Shown: one piece after another, positions 6,472-15,865 of the stretch | How the letters are laid out: each line of letters opens with the position of its first letter | Position numbering within the stretch: the first letter of the stretch is position 1 | NCBI RefSeq assembly: GCF_004322395.1 | Contig: NZ_SCTW01000052.1 | Location: 1 to 52,249, forward strand | DNA from: Methylobacter sp. | GTDB taxonomy: Bacteria > Pseudomonadota > Gammaproteobacteria > Methylococcales > Methylomonadaceae | Direction of reading: 5' to 3' | Length of the DNA stretch: 52,249 bases | Program-made: the position numbers and the translations under genes | Notes under the pieces: generated by a model | What the model was told of the DNA's origin: nothing | Databases searched by the model: none | The model's input: only the letters and a program-made list of their open reading frames with translations

Positions 6472-9313
6472 GGCTTATGCCTTGCTCCAGAAGTTCGAGC
6501 TGCTTTTCTGTAAACGCGCTGTATTCTTGCTGCCATTCCGAAGGCTGACTGACTTTGGTGATTTGCACGGCCGTCACTTTGTATTCAGGACAGTTGGTCG
6601 CCCAATCGGAATTATCGGTCGTGATCACGTTGGCGCCGGACTCAGGAAAATGGAAAGTAGTGTAAACAACGCCGGGCTGCACACGGTCGCTAACCAAGGC
6701 GCGCAGCACAGTCTCACCTGCACGGCTTTTGATGCCTACCCAATCGCCAGTTTTTACGCCGCGATCTTCGGCATCATGCGGATGAATTTCCAGACGATCT
6801 TCCGAATGCCAGGCGACATTTTCAGTGCGGCGTGTTTGAGCACCAACATTGTATTGCGACAAAATACGTCCGGTAGTCAGAATTAACGGATATTTGGCGG
6901 TTACGCGTTCTGCTGTTGGAACAAATTCGGTCAGCATAAACAAGCCCTTGCCGTTATCGCGCAGGAAATGCTCGGTGTGCATGATCGGCGTGCCTTCAGG
7001 CGCTTCATCGTTGCAAGGCCATTGCACACTGCCGAGGCGTTCGATCTTTTCATAACTTACGCCGGTAAAGCTCGGCGTAAGCCGTGCGATTTCGTCCATA
7101 ATTTCCGACGGATGGCTGTAATTCATCGGATAACCCATTGCATTAGCCAACATTTGGGTGACTTCCCAATCCTGGTAACCGGCCAACGGCGACATGACTT
7201 TGCGCACCGGTGAAATACGGCGTTCGGCATTGGTAAAGGTACCGTTCTTTTCCAGGAAGGACGAACCAGGCAGGAAAACATGAGCAAACTTGGCGGTTTC
7301 GTTCAGGAATATATCTTGAACGATTACGCATTCCATAGCCCGTAACGCGGCATGAACATGTTTAATATCCGGATCGGATTGAGCAATGTCCTCACCTTCG
7401 CAGTACAGACCCATAAAGCTTTTGTCCAGCGCCGCCTCGAACATGTTCGGAATACGCAGGCCAGGTTCGGAGCTAAGCTCAGTCTGCCATGCCTTTTCAA
7501 ACAGCTGATGCGTTACAGGATCGGATACATGGCGATAACCGGGGAACTCATGCGGGAATGATCCCATGTCGCAAGAACCCTGTACGTTATTTTGCCCACG
7601 TAACGGATTTACGCCAGCACCGTCATGACCCAGGCTGCCGGTAGCCATCGCCAGATTGGCAATGCCGATAACCGTGGTGGAACCTTGACTGTGTTCGGTT
7701 ACGCCCAAACCATAATAAATCGCGCCATTGCCTGCTGTGGCATAAAGCCGTGCGGCGGCCCGAAGCTCGGCAGCTGGAATACCGGTAACGGATTCGGAAG
7801 CTTCCGGTGAGTTGCGTTCCTCGGCAATAAAGGTTTTCCATTTGGCAAAAGCAGCTACATCGCAACGCTCATTGATAAAAGCCTCATCGATTAAGTTTTC
7901 GGTAACGACAACATGCCCGAGCGCATTGATCATCGCGACATTAGTGCCTGGACGCAATTTCAGGTGATGGCTGGCTTTAACATGTGGCGATTTAACCAGA
8001 TCGATTTCACGCGGATCAATTACGATCAGCTTTGCACCCTGACGCAGGCGTTTTTTCATTTGCGAACCGAATACCGGATGCCCATCGGTAGGATTCGCGC
8101 CAATCACCATAATGACATCCGCTTTCATGACCGAGTCGAAATCCTGGGTACCGGATGATTCGCCGAAGGTTTGTTTTAATCCATAACCGGTAGGCGAATG
8201 GCAAACCCGCGCGCAGGTATCGACATTATTATTACCAAAACCGGCGCGTATCAGCTTTTGCATGATGTAGACTTCTTCGTTGGTGCAACGAGAAGAAGTG
8301 ATGCCGCCGATGGAGTCTTTGCCGTATTTTGCCTGGATGCGTTTTAATTCCGACGCGGCATGATTAATGGCTTCTTCCCAGCTGACTTCCTGCCATGCGT
8401 CTTTAATACTGGCGCGGATCATAGGCTTGGTGATACGGTCTTTGTGCGTGGCGTAACCGAACGCAAAACGACCCTTGACGCAGGAATGGCCGTGATTGGC
8501 TTTGCCGTCTTTATGCGGCACCATGCGGATGACTTGCTCACCTTTCATTTCCGCCCTGAATGAACAACCGACGCCGCAATAAGCGCAGGTGGTTACTATC
8601 GCATGTTCCGGCAGACCGTTGTCGATCACCGATTTTTCCATTAGTGTCGCGGTTGGGCAAGCTTGTACGCAAGCACCGCAAGAGACGCATTCGGATTCCA
8701 AGAAAGGCTGGTTTTGGCTGGGTGATACTTTGGAATCGAAGCCGCGACCGTCGATGGTCAACGCAAAGGTACCTTGGGTTTCTTCGCAGGCTCTGACACA
8801 ACGCGAACAAACGATACATTTGCTGGGGTCGAAGCTGAAGTAGGGGTTGCTGTGGTCTTTTTCGGCTTTTAGATGCGTTTCGATTGGGTTGTAGCGCACC
8901 TCACGCAAACCAACAACACCTGCCATATCTTGCAGTTCGCAATCGCCATTGGCTGAACAGGTCAGGCAGTCCAGCGGGTGATCGGAAATATACAATTCCA
9001 TGATGCCGCGACGCACATCGGCCAGTTTTTTATTCTGGGTGACGATTTTTAAACCTTCGGCAACCGGCGTCGTGCATGAAGCGGGCATGCCCCTGCCGCC
9101 TTCTATCTGCACCACGCACAGCCGACAGGAACCGAACGGTTCGATGCTGTCGGTTGCGCATAATTTGGGGATTTCAATACCGATGCTCGCGGCCGCTCGC
9201 ATGACTGAGGTTCCTGTCGGAGCCGTGACCTGAAAACCATCAATTTCCAGCGTAACCATGTTTTCGGAGGCAGCGGCTGGTGTGCCAAAATCTTTCTCTT
9301 TATTAATCGACAT
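6464..9313 (-). CDS. fdsA: NAD-dependent formate dehydrogenase, molybdenum catalytic subunit FdsA
   Basis: The 949-residue catalytic subunit oxidises formate to CO2 at a bis-MGD molybdenum centre and passes electrons down an Fe-S chain. Modules in order: N-terminal [2Fe-2S] ferredoxin domain (Cys52, 63, 66, 80); HPLDCLTCSANGDCELQ His/Cys cluster site (112-128); two [4Fe-4S] motifs CIVCSRCVRAC (166-176) and CVSCGACVQAC (209-219); the molybdopterin-domain cluster (Cys243, 246, 250, 278); then the large molybdopterin domain. Cys371-His372 in ARVCHSPTGYGL match the Mo-ligand Cys and catalytic His known in Rhodobacter FdsA. It uses Cys, not selenocysteine. It sits between fdsB (21-base gap) and fdsC (overlap). 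Confidence 0.96.
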   Translation of the reverse strand: MSINKEKDFGTPAAASENMVTLEIDGFQVTAPTGTSVMRAAASIGIEIPKLCATDSIEPFGSCRLCVVQIEGGRGMPASCTTPVAEGLKIVTQNKKLADVRRGIMELYISDHPLDCLTCSANGDCELQDMAGVVGLREVRYNPIETHLKAEKDHSNPYFSFDPSKCIVCSRCVRACEETQGTFALTIDGRGFDSKVSPSQNQPFLESECVSCGACVQACPTATLMEKSVIDNGLPEHAIVTTCAYCGVGCSFRAEMKGEQVIRMVPHKDGKANHGHSCVKGRFAFGYATHKDRITKPMIRASIKDAWQEVSWEEAINHAASELKRIQAKYGKDSIGGITSSRCTNEEVYIMQKLIRAGFGNNNVDTCARVCHSPTGYGLKQTFGESSGTQDFDSVMKADVIMVIGANPTDGHPVFGSQMKKRLRQGAKLIVIDPREIDLVKSPHVKASHHLKLRPGTNVAMINALGHVVVTENLIDEAFINERCDVAAFAKWKTFIAEERNSPEASESVTGIPAAELRAAARLYATAGNGAIYYGLGVTEHSQGSTTVIGIANLAMATGSLGHDGAGVNPLRGQNNVQGSCDMGSFPHEFPGYRHVSDPVTHQLFEKAWQTELSSEPGLRIPNMFEAALDKSFMGLYCEGEDIAQSDPDIKHVHAALRAMECVIVQDIFLNETAKFAHVFLPGSSFLEKNGTFTNAERRISPVRKVMSPLAGYQDWEVTQMLANAMGYPMNYSHPSEIMDEIARLTPSFTGVSYEKIERLGSVQWPCNDEAPEGTPIMHTEHFLRDNGKGLFMLTEFVPTAERVTAKYPLILTTGRILSQYNVGAQTRRTENVAWHSEDRLEIHPHDAEDRGVKTGDWVGIKSRAGETVLRALVSDRVQPGVVYTTFHFPESGANVITTDNSDWATNCPEYKVTAVQITKVSQPSEWQQEYSAFTEKQLELLEQGISHD

Positions 9314-9334
9314 TTTAAACTCCTCTAATCATTA

Positions 9335-10888
9335 TCAGGCGGCTGTAGCTTTGGCATTTATCCCGAAATCTTCCGGGAAATGATTTAAAGCACTCAGTAC
9401 AGGGTAAGGCGTCATACCACCTAATGCACAGAGGGAGCCGTTGAGCAAGGTGTCGCAAAGATCACGTAACAAAGGGATGTTTTTATCGAGGTTGCGACCG
9501 TTAATAATGTCGTCCATGACTTCTACGCCACGGGTGGAGCCAATGCGGCAAGGTGTGCATTTGCCGCAAGATTCAATTTTACAAAATTCCATGCTATAGC
9601 GGGCCATTTTAGCCATATTGACTGTGTCGTCAAAAACGACAATGCCGCCATGTCCTACTACCGCCCATATGGCGGCAAAGGCTTCATAATCCAAGGGGGT
9701 GTCAAATTGCGATTCGGGCAGGTAAGCGCCGAGCGGGCCGCCTACCTGGACTGCGCGAATCGGTCGTCCGGAAGCCGAGCCGCCGCCGAAATCGTAAAGT
9801 AACTCGCGTAAAGTTAAACCAAAGCCCAGCTCGACCAAACCGGGACGCTTGATGTTGCCGGCCAGCTGTACAGGCAATGTGCCGCGAGAACGTCCCATAC
9901 CGAAATCGCGGTAATAATCGCCGCCTTTATCCAGAATAACCGGCACTGATGCTAGGGAAATAACGTTGTTGACTACGGTGGGCTGGCCGAATAAGCCTTT
10001 GATAGCTGGCAACGGCGGCTTGAAGCGCACCAGGCCGCGCTTACCTTCCAGGCTTTCCATTAATGAGGTTTCTTCTCCGCAGACATAAGCACCCGCACCT
10101 TGTCTTACTTCCAAGTTAAATGTTTTGCCGCTGCCTTGAATGTTCTCGCCTAAATAACCGGCTTCGTAAGCAGTTGCAATCGCGGCATTAAGCACATCAA
10201 AAGCGTGAGGGTATTCTATGCGCAGATAGATATAACCTTGCGTTGCATCGACACCTAAACCGGCAATCGTCATACCTTCGATTAATACAAAAGGATCGCC
10301 TTCCATGACCATGCGGTCGGAAAATGTGCCGGAGTCGCCTTCGTCGGCATTGCAGATGATATATTTTTGCTGCGATGCGGTGTTTAGTACCGTCTTCCAT
10401 TTAATGCCGGTTGGAAACGCCGCGCCGCCGCGTCCACGTAAACCTGAATCGGTTACCGCTTGGACGATTTGTTCCTGAGTCATGGCTAGCGCATTTTTTA
10501 AACCGCGATAGCCGTCATTTTCAACATAATCAGTCAAGCTGCCCGGATCGGTTTTACCGATCCGGGCAAAGGTCAGGCGTTGCTGTTTCTTGAAGTAATC
10601 AAGCTCTTCCGTCAGGCCTAAACCTAGCGCATGTGCGCCGCCTTGGGTAAAATTGGCATCGAACAAACCGGGCACGTCGCTAGGCTGAACAGGGCCGTAG
10701 GCCACGCGCCCTTTGGCGGTCGCCACTTCAACCAGCGGTTCCAGCCAGTACATACCTCTTGAACCGTTACGGACCAGGTTAATATCAACACCGCGTTTTG
10801 CGGCTTCTTTAGCAATAGCCGCAGCAACGCGATCAGCGCCCAGTGAAACAGCGCTGGAATCGCAAGGAACGTAAATAGTGTTACTCAT
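9335..10888 (-). CDS. fdsB: Formate dehydrogenase beta subunit FdsB (NADH/FMN)
   Basis: The 517-residue NAD-binding subunit of the Fds complex, homologous to complex I NuoF. A thioredoxin-like N-terminal part of about 90 residues is followed by the flavoprotein domain with the NADH/FMN motif [16 protein letters not shown] (149-164) and the glycine-rich [21 protein letters not shown]-type FMN region near residue 270. The C-terminal [4Fe-4S] site is formed by [12 protein letters not shown] (Cys441, 444, 447) plus Cys487. Electrons from FdsA reach FMN here and reduce NAD+. The start overlaps the fdsG stop by four bases (ATGA). Confidence 0.96.
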   Translation of the reverse strand: MSNTIYVPCDSSAVSLGADRVAAAIAKEAAKRGVDINLVRNGSRGMYWLEPLVEVATAKGRVAYGPVQPSDVPGLFDANFTQGGAHALGLGLTEELDYFKKQQRLTFARIGKTDPGSLTDYVENDGYRGLKNALAMTQEQIVQAVTDSGLRGRGGAAFPTGIKWKTVLNTASQQKYIICNADEGDSGTFSDRMVMEGDPFVLIEGMTIAGLGVDATQGYIYLRIEYPHAFDVLNAAIATAYEAGYLGENIQGSGKTFNLEVRQGAGAYVCGEETSLMESLEGKRGLVRFKPPLPAIKGLFGQPTVVNNVISLASVPVILDKGGDYYRDFGMGRSRGTLPVQLAGNIKRPGLVELGFGLTLRELLYDFGGGSASGRPIRAVQVGGPLGAYLPESQFDTPLDYEAFAAIWAVVGHGGIVVFDDTVNMAKMARYSMEFCKIESCGKCTPCRIGSTRGVEVMDDIINGRNLDKNIPLLRDLCDTLLNGSLCALGGMTPYPVLSALNHFPEDFGINAKATAA

Positions 10889-11361
10889 GCGGATGCCTCT
10901 GTATTATTAATGACAGCATCAAAGCTGTCCGCTGACACGCGACCGTAAATTTCCTTGCCGATTTGCATAGCCGGTGAACAGGCGCAATTACCTAAACAGT
11001 ACACGGGCTCTAAAGAGAACTTACCGTCTGCGGTAGTCTCATGAAAATCAATGCCCAGTTTGCTTTTGACATGCTCTTCCAATTGTCTTGCGCCCATGGC
11101 TTGACAAGATTCCGCACGGCAAAGATGAATGGTTTGCTCGCCCGGTGGCGTGTCTCTGAAATAGTGGTAAAAACTGATCACGCCGTGTACTTCTGCACGA
11201 GAAAGATTCAGCGCTGTTGCGATGTACGGGACGCTTTCAACAGGGATATAGCCCATAGCATTTTGTATATCATGCAGAATAGGTAAAAGCGCGCCGGGCT
11301 TGTCTTTAAGTGCGGCAATTATTTCTTGCACGGTTGCTTGCGTGGTGCCTGATTCTGTCAT
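10885..11361 (-). CDS. fdsG: Formate dehydrogenase gamma subunit FdsG ([2Fe-2S])
   Basis: A NuoE-like subunit of about 158 residues with a helical N-terminal bundle and a thioredoxin-like [2Fe-2S] domain. Counting from an upstream ATG, the ligands are Cys83 and Cys88 ([12 protein letters not shown]) and Cys124 and Cys128 ([10 protein letters not shown]). It is the first gene of the fds operon, with ATGA coupling to fdsB. Two ATGs lie six bases apart. I prefer the inner one (11361) because a TTGAG ribosome site sits six bases upstream, whereas it overlaps the outer one at 11367. A candidate promoter lies about 80 bases upstream. Confidence 0.94.
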   Translation of the reverse strand: MTESGTTQATVQEIIAALKDKPGALLPILHDIQNAMGYIPVESVPYIATALNLSRAEVHGVISFYHYFRDTPPGEQTIHLCRAESCQAMGARQLEEHVKSKLGIDFHETTADGKFSLEPVYCLGNCACSPAMQIGKEIYGRVSADSFDAVINNTEASA

Positions 11362-11439
11362 GGTCATCTCAATATGGAGAATCCATCCTGATTAACACAA
11401 CGGCTGTTCCTGACTGTTGCATATCTAAGTGTGCCGGAT

Positions 11440-11468
11440 AGCATAGCACAAGATATTTTGAGTGTAAA
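11440..11468 (-). promoter_or_regulatory. Candidate sigma-70 promoter of the fds operon
   Basis: On the minus strand a TTTACA hexamer (11463-11468) and a TATGCT hexamer (11440-11445) are separated by exactly 17 bases. It would give a leader of roughly 70 bases before fdsG. I read it by eye only; no regulator site was recognised next to it. Confidence 0.35.
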
Positions 11469-11698
11469 AATGGCATAAAGCCGGTAAAAAGTATGAGTAT
11501 TTTAAAAAACGTCAGTTATGTATTTATTTATAATCAATATTTTTTAAATTCAGTATCTTAAAATGATTTACTCTCTTTTGTGCAACAGACTGTTCACATT
11601 TATGCTTAATTATTTACTAACTGTACCTTAACAAGTGTAGGTCGTGAACTGTCCCTTGCCCCCTTACAAGTCGTTTTAAGTCCAAAACAACAATTAAT
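11469..11698. other. AT-rich spacer upstream of fds
   Basis: With the promoter region this completes a 330-base gap between fdsG and the downstream end of the GST gene. It is AT-rich with no open frame of note and no clear hairpin. Confidence 0.4.
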
Positions 11699-12307
11699 TC
11701 AAATAAGCCCTTCTTCCTTTAACGCTCTTTGTACTGCGGGACGCGCAGAAATTTTAGCGACATAGTTCGCGAGTACCGGCCAACGGGCAATATCGATATT
11801 GACATAAGCGCCCCAACGCAGAGTGACAAACATATAGCCGTCGGCCACTGTAAAATGCTCTCCTAACAAAAATGCCCGGCTTGAAAGATGCTCTGCGACA
11901 GTTTCCAAACGCGACGTCAACGAAGCAATCATTATTCGTTTTGCGGCTTCAGGCATAGCCGGATTAAACAAAGGGCCAAACCCTCCTTTATGAATCTCGG
12001 TTGAAATAAAATTCAGCCATTGTTGCAACTGATAACGTTCGAACGTACCTGCCGGCGGGGCTAATTTTTTATCCGGCGCCTGATCTGCAAGATACTGAAC
12101 AATAGCAGGACCCTCTATTAGCTTGTTACCGTCATCAAGGATCAGTACCGGCACGTAACCGTTAGGATTTATCAGCAGAAAATCCTCTCCGGTCTTGGTG
12201 CGCTTAGCTTTCAAATCAACTTCGACCAATTCAATCGGCAGTTCCGCTTCACAGGCTGTAATATGGGGAGATAGCGAACATGCGCCTTTACTGTAATAAA
12301 GTTTCAT
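11699..12307 (-). CDS. Glutathione S-transferase, beta class
   Basis: A 202-residue cytoplasmic GST that would conjugate glutathione to electrophiles. The N-terminal thioredoxin-like domain starts MKLYYSKGACSLSPHI, where Cys10 is the catalytic cysteine typical of bacterial beta-class enzymes. NPNGYVPVL carries the cis-Pro loop and EGPAIVQYLAD the glutathione-binding Glu. The all-helical C-terminal domain includes EIHKGGFGPLF. The length matches E. coli GstA. It lies 38 bases downstream of the YceI gene on the same strand, so they may share a transcript. The substrate is unknown. Confidence 0.9.
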   Translation of the reverse strand: MKLYYSKGACSLSPHITACEAELPIELVEVDLKAKRTKTGEDFLLINPNGYVPVLILDDGNKLIEGPAIVQYLADQAPDKKLAPPAGTFERYQLQQWLNFISTEIHKGGFGPLFNPAMPEAAKRIMIASLTSRLETVAEHLSSRAFLLGEHFTVADGYMFVTLRWGAYVNIDIARWPVLANYVAKISARPAVQRALKEEGLI

Positions 12308-12345
12308 GGTTTTCTCCTATGAGCTGTATTAACAAACAAAGCCGA

Positions 12346-12912
12346 TCAGTCTTTAATCGCCTCAATTTGAATCTCGATATTGACTTCATCAGCAAGGGCC
12401 GGCGCATATTTGTCTACGCCAAAATCGGATCGCTTGATTGCCGTGGTTGCGTTGGCGCCGCAAACGTTTTTCATTGCGATCATATTCATTCCGCAATAAA
12501 AATAATCTACCACTAAATGCACCGGCTTGGTAATACCATGCAAGCTTAAATTACCATCAACGGCAACGAGTTTATCTTTATTAAAGCTCAATTTATCCGA
12601 TGTAAAAGTAATTTGCGGATAGCTCTCGGCATCAAGAAAATCCTTGCCTCGCAGGTGTTCTTCGAGATCGGCAAGCCCGGTATTGATCGAAGCCGTGTCG
12701 ATAGCTATTTGGATATTGCCGGTTGCCGATTCCGGAGACAGCATCACTTTGCCACTGGTATGATTAAAGCGCCCCCGCTGAATTGAAAAACCCAGGTGAT
12801 TGATTTCAAAGCTGGGAAATGTATGCCTGGAATCGACCGTATAAGAATCGGCAGCAGTGACAGGTAAACTCAATGTAATGCCGATAATCAAGGCGAGTAT
12901 GGTTTTGTTCAT
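12346..12912 (-). CDS. YceI family periplasmic lipocalin-like protein
   Basis: A 188-residue exported protein with a signal peptide (MNKTILALIIGITLSLPVTA). The mature part shows the YceI pattern: SYTVDSRHTFPSFEINHLGFS, then GRFNHTSGKVML, IDTASINTGLADLEEHLRGKDFLDAESYPQITF and LHGITKPVHLVVDYF. Family structures bind isoprenoid quinone or similar lipids in a beta barrel; the role in this organism is unknown. A GGAGAATTC ribosome site supports the ATG. It precedes the GST gene. Confidence 0.92.
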   Translation of the reverse strand: MNKTILALIIGITLSLPVTAADSYTVDSRHTFPSFEINHLGFSIQRGRFNHTSGKVMLSPESATGNIQIAIDTASINTGLADLEEHLRGKDFLDAESYPQITFTSDKLSFNKDKLVAVDGNLSLHGITKPVHLVVDYFYCGMNMIAMKNVCGANATTAIKRSDFGVDKYAPALADEVNIEIQIEAIKD

Positions 12913-12981
12913 AATGAATTCTCCGCTTCTTTAAGAAGGCTCAATGTCCGCCAAATTTTGGCAAACGTCAACAGAACTTAC

Positions 12982-13057
12982 GTAGGGCGCGCCGTGCGCG
13001 CCAGAAAGAGGCTAAAAAGTAAGCGTCAATCCAGAAGGCGCGCACGGCGCGCCCTAC
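12982..13057. repeat. REP-like element with 21-bp perfect inverted arms
   Basis: Arms at 12982-13002 and 13037-13057 are exact inverted copies built from GTAGGGCGCGCC and the alternating GTGCGCGCC. They close a 34-base loop. The element is far more GC-rich than the DNA around it. It ends one base before the emrB stop, so on the minus strand it would fold right after the emrAB message. A REP or MITE-type mobile palindrome is the likeliest origin. Confidence 0.75.
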
Positions 13058-13058
13058 T

Positions 13059-14627
13059 TCACTCGTGAATAGCAGCCATCTTTTCCCCATCGACTTTTTT
13101 TAAAAAAGGCGCAACAGTAAGAGAAGCCAAGAACATAACGGCGATAACCTGAAACAGGATATTAAAAGTCATCACTTCCGCTTCCCGCAACGCAAACCCG
13201 GTGATTTGCTTTAACGCGGCCAAATCAGGATCAGGCAAATTCATTTGCGACATCGATGCGGTTAATCCTTCCAGCATTTCCTGTGCATGGTAGCTGGTTG
13301 CAGTAACCGATTCGCGCAAAATCGCATAATGCGCTTTGGTAAAATAAACCATTTGTGTATTGGCAACTGCAAGGCCGATCGCGCCGCCCAGATTACGCAT
13401 CAAGTTATAAAGTCCGCTGGCGTTTTTGACTTCTTCGACCGGCAACCGGCCCAAAGCCAGTGTGTTGATCGGCAGAAAGCACAGCATTAAAGCGCTGCCC
13501 CGGATAGCCTGCGGCCAAAAGAATTCCCAATAGCCAGATTCGGCGGTTAAATAGCCGTTCAGCCATGAGCCCAAAGCAAATAGGCCAAACCCCAGGCACA
13601 GCATCCAACGCAAATCCATTTTCTTCTCCAACGGCCCTGCAATAAACGCCGAGAGCAACTGAAATATCCCGACAACCATTAAGTAATAACCGATTTCAAG
13701 GCTATTAAGGCCTTTAACGCTGGACAGGTAAATCGGCGTCAAATAAATGATCGTATAAAGCCCCACGCCCAGCACGAAACTGTAACCGCAACCTACCGCA
13801 AAATTAATATTGCGGAATGCATAAAGATCGATAATCGGGTGAGGATTTTTTAATTCCCAAACCAGCATCGCAATACCGCTGATCACGGCGACAAAGGTCA
13901 ACGCGACAATCAGGTGATCCTCAAACCACTGTTTGCTTGCGCCTTCTTCCAACACAAACTGCATACTGCCTAAAAAAACAGCGATCAGGGCTATGCCGAC
14001 AAAGTCGATTTTCTGCAACAGCGCCCAATCAGGTTGATCAATATCAAGATACCACCATACCGCCATACAAACTATTACGCCGGGGATGATGTTGATCAAA
14101 AACAGCAATTCCCAACTGTAGGTTTCAGTAAGAAAACCTCCCAGCACTGGTCCGATAGTCGGCGCCATCGTCACAATCAAACCGAGCACGATGGTCATCG
14201 CCGGTTGCAAGCGTGGAGGGAATAAAATGAAGATCACGGTAAAAGTCATCGGAATCATCGCGCCGCCAATAAAGCCCTGCAAACAGCGGAACACGATCAT
14301 CGACGGCAGATTCCAGGCGAATGCGCAAAGCAGGCTGGCTAGGGTGAAACCGCCTGCCGAGATGACATATAAATAGCGGGTCGAAAAAACCCGGCCCAAC
14401 CAGCCGGACAACGGAATAATGATGACTTCGGCGATCAGGTAAGAAGTCTGCACCCAGGCAATTTCATCTTTGGTAGCGGACAGCCCGGCCTGGATTTTCT
14501 GCAAGGAACTGGCGACAATCTGGATGTCCAGCACCGCCATAAACACGCCAATCGCCATGCTGAAAAAACCGATCCACTGGCCCAAGGTCAGCGGCGTTTC
14601 TGAGGACTGTTGATCTGTCATTGCCAC
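13059..14627 (-). CDS. emrB: DHA2-family multidrug efflux permease, EmrB-like
   Basis: A 522-residue inner-membrane major-facilitator protein with the 14 hydrophobic segments of the DHA2 group. Family landmarks include MAVLDIQIVASSLQKI (first helix), WVQTSYLIAEVIIIPLSGWL, the motif-C-like stretch GLIVTMAPTIGPVLGGFL and NASGLYNLMRNLGGAIGLA. With EmrA and an outer-membrane TolC partner (not in this window) it would expel hydrophobic compounds. The start is read as GTG with an AGG site eight bases upstream; an ATG two codons in (MTDQQSS) is the alternative. It is the second gene after emrA, separated by a 150-base palindromic repeat. Confidence 0.9.
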   Translation of the reverse strand: MAMTDQQSSETPLTLGQWIGFFSMAIGVFMAVLDIQIVASSLQKIQAGLSATKDEIAWVQTSYLIAEVIIIPLSGWLGRVFSTRYLYVISAGGFTLASLLCAFAWNLPSMIVFRCLQGFIGGAMIPMTFTVIFILFPPRLQPAMTIVLGLIVTMAPTIGPVLGGFLTETYSWELLFLINIIPGVIVCMAVWWYLDIDQPDWALLQKIDFVGIALIAVFLGSMQFVLEEGASKQWFEDHLIVALTFVAVISGIAMLVWELKNPHPIIDLYAFRNINFAVGCGYSFVLGVGLYTIIYLTPIYLSSVKGLNSLEIGYYLMVVGIFQLLSAFIAGPLEKKMDLRWMLCLGFGLFALGSWLNGYLTAESGYWEFFWPQAIRGSALMLCFLPINTLALGRLPVEEVKNASGLYNLMRNLGGAIGLAVANTQMVYFTKAHYAILRESVTATSYHAQEMLEGLTASMSQMNLPDPDLAALKQITGFALREAEVMTFNILFQVIAVMFLASLTVAPFLKKVDGEKMAAIHE

Positions 14628-14650
14628 GGGATTAACCTGGAAAAATTAAT

Positions 14651-14778
14651 TTTGTCCACGAAAGACACGGAAAGCACGAAAAGATTCAAGCAGATACCAA
14701 GCATTAGATTGTTGCCAAAAAGTTGGAATTTGAAATACATATATTTCGTGGCTTTCGTGCTTTTAGTGGACTTTAGAA
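14651..14778. repeat. CACGAA-rich imperfect palindrome between emrA and emrB
   Basis: The left arm (14651-14683, TTTGTCCACGAAAGACACGG then AAAGCACGAA) pairs imperfectly with the right arm (14742-14778, containing TTTCGTGGCTTTCGTGC and AGTGGAC). It fills almost the whole gap between emrA and emrB. A related unit lies at 15866-15966 on the other side of emrA. This looks like a dispersed intergenic repeat family built on ACGAAR units. Confidence 0.6.
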
Positions 14779-15795
14779 TTAATGCACTTTGACTTTGGCT
14801 TCAACCGACAAGCCCGGCCTCAACAACTGGAGATGCTCGGCCGAATCGAAAGCTATTTTTACCGGTACGCGGCGCACAATTTTGGTGAAGTTGCCGGTCG
14901 CGTTTTCTTCAGGCAGGATGCTGAACTCGGAACCGCTGGCCGGTGAAAAACTGTCCACTTTACCGGTTAGTTCAAGATCGGGATAGGCATCCAGTTTAAT
15001 AGTAACAGGCTGACCCAAGCGCATGTGTTCCAGTTGGGTTTCCTTGAAATTCGCCTCTACCCAGATTTTGCTGTTCTGCACTAGTGAAGCCAACGCAACG
15101 CCGGGACGAACCAATTGCCCGACTTGCACGCCGCGATTACCGATAATGCCGTCAATCGGCGCTTTAACCTTAGTATGTTCCAGATCGATTTTCGCCAAGG
15201 TCAATTGCGCTTGGGCATTTTCCAGGCGCGCTTCGGTTTCGGTGATTTCAATATCGAGAGTGGCTAATTGACTGTGTTCGGCGCTAGCTGAAGCCTGTGA
15301 ACCTCTTAGTTCAGCCGCTGCCTGTTTAGACTCCGATTGAATTTTGTCCAAAGATTGCCTAGCCGCCGAACCGCGATCGATCAGGTTATTAAAACGCTGC
15401 AAATCTTTTTGTATTTGCTCTCGCTTGGCTTGCATTGCCACTATGTTGGCGCCGGCAGTTTCAATATGCGCCCGCTGGGAAGTTTTCATCGCACGCAAAC
15501 GCTCAATGTGCGCTATTTCCGCATTGACATTAGCTTCCGCCTGAAGGACTTTAGCCAAATAATCCCGATCGTCAATTGTTACCAGAACATCGTTTTGCTT
15601 GACGGCCTGATTGTCATTGACGACTATCTCCGTCACATAACCTTGCACCCTGGAACTGATTAACACAATATTGCTTTGTAAATAAGCATCATCGGTGACT
15701 TCATAATGCTGACGGTCAAACAACCAATAGCCGGTTCCTGCAACTAAAGGAATGCCTATCAATAAAATCAGTAAAACAGAACGAAAGCGGAGCAT
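14779..15795 (-). CDS. emrA: HlyD-family membrane fusion protein, EmrA-like
   Basis: A 338-residue periplasmic adaptor with an N-terminal membrane anchor (SVLLILLIGIPLVAGTGYWLF). The split biotinyl/lipoyl domain shows in VQGYVTEIVVNDNQAVKQNDVLVTID (about 50-75) and LEHTKVKAPIDGIIGNRGVQVGQLV (about 208-232). Between them is a long coiled-coil hairpin (residues 80-205, rich in Ala, Glu, Gln). It would bridge EmrB to an outer-membrane channel. It is the first gene of the operon and divergent from the TetR gene. A promoter and a perfect palindromic operator lie immediately upstream. Confidence 0.9.
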   Translation of the reverse strand: MLRFRSVLLILLIGIPLVAGTGYWLFDRQHYEVTDDAYLQSNIVLISSRVQGYVTEIVVNDNQAVKQNDVLVTIDDRDYLAKVLQAEANVNAEIAHIERLRAMKTSQRAHIETAGANIVAMQAKREQIQKDLQRFNNLIDRGSAARQSLDKIQSESKQAAAELRGSQASASAEHSQLATLDIEITETEARLENAQAQLTLAKIDLEHTKVKAPIDGIIGNRGVQVGQLVRPGVALASLVQNSKIWVEANFKETQLEHMRLGQPVTIKLDAYPDLELTGKVDSFSPASGSEFSILPEENATGNFTKIVRRVPVKIAFDSAEHLQLLRPGLSVEAKVKVH

Positions 15796-15808
15796 AAAAC
15801 GACCTTGA

Positions 15809-15829
15809 TAAACTAAACGGTTTAGTTTA
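15809..15829. promoter_or_regulatory. Putative TetR-family operator upstream of emrA
   Basis: A perfect palindrome with 10-bp arms TAAACTAAAC and GTTTAGTTTA around one central base. It is 13 bases upstream of the emrA start codon and overlaps the edge of the -10 hexamer of the predicted emrA promoter. The divergent gene encodes a TetR-type repressor, so this is the obvious binding site. Confidence 0.75.
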
Positions 15830-15857
15830 GTCTAACGTATTGCCTGCTTTTACGCAA
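15829..15857 (-). promoter_or_regulatory. Predicted emrA promoter
   Basis: On the minus strand TTGCGT (15852-15857) and TAGACT (15829-15834) are spaced by exactly 17 bases. The palindromic operator begins at the -10 and covers the expected transcription start, a layout that suits repression by occlusion. Confidence 0.55.
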
Positions 15858-15865
15858 AAAGTTAT

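Noticed and set aside
6470-6886. 138-codon frame on the plus strand opposite fdsA
   Set aside because: A shadow of the catalytic-subunit gene with no recognisable domain.
8190-8215. Possible selenocysteine at the FdsA active site
   Set aside because: The residue is encoded as Cys within ARVCHSP; no in-frame TGA is present.
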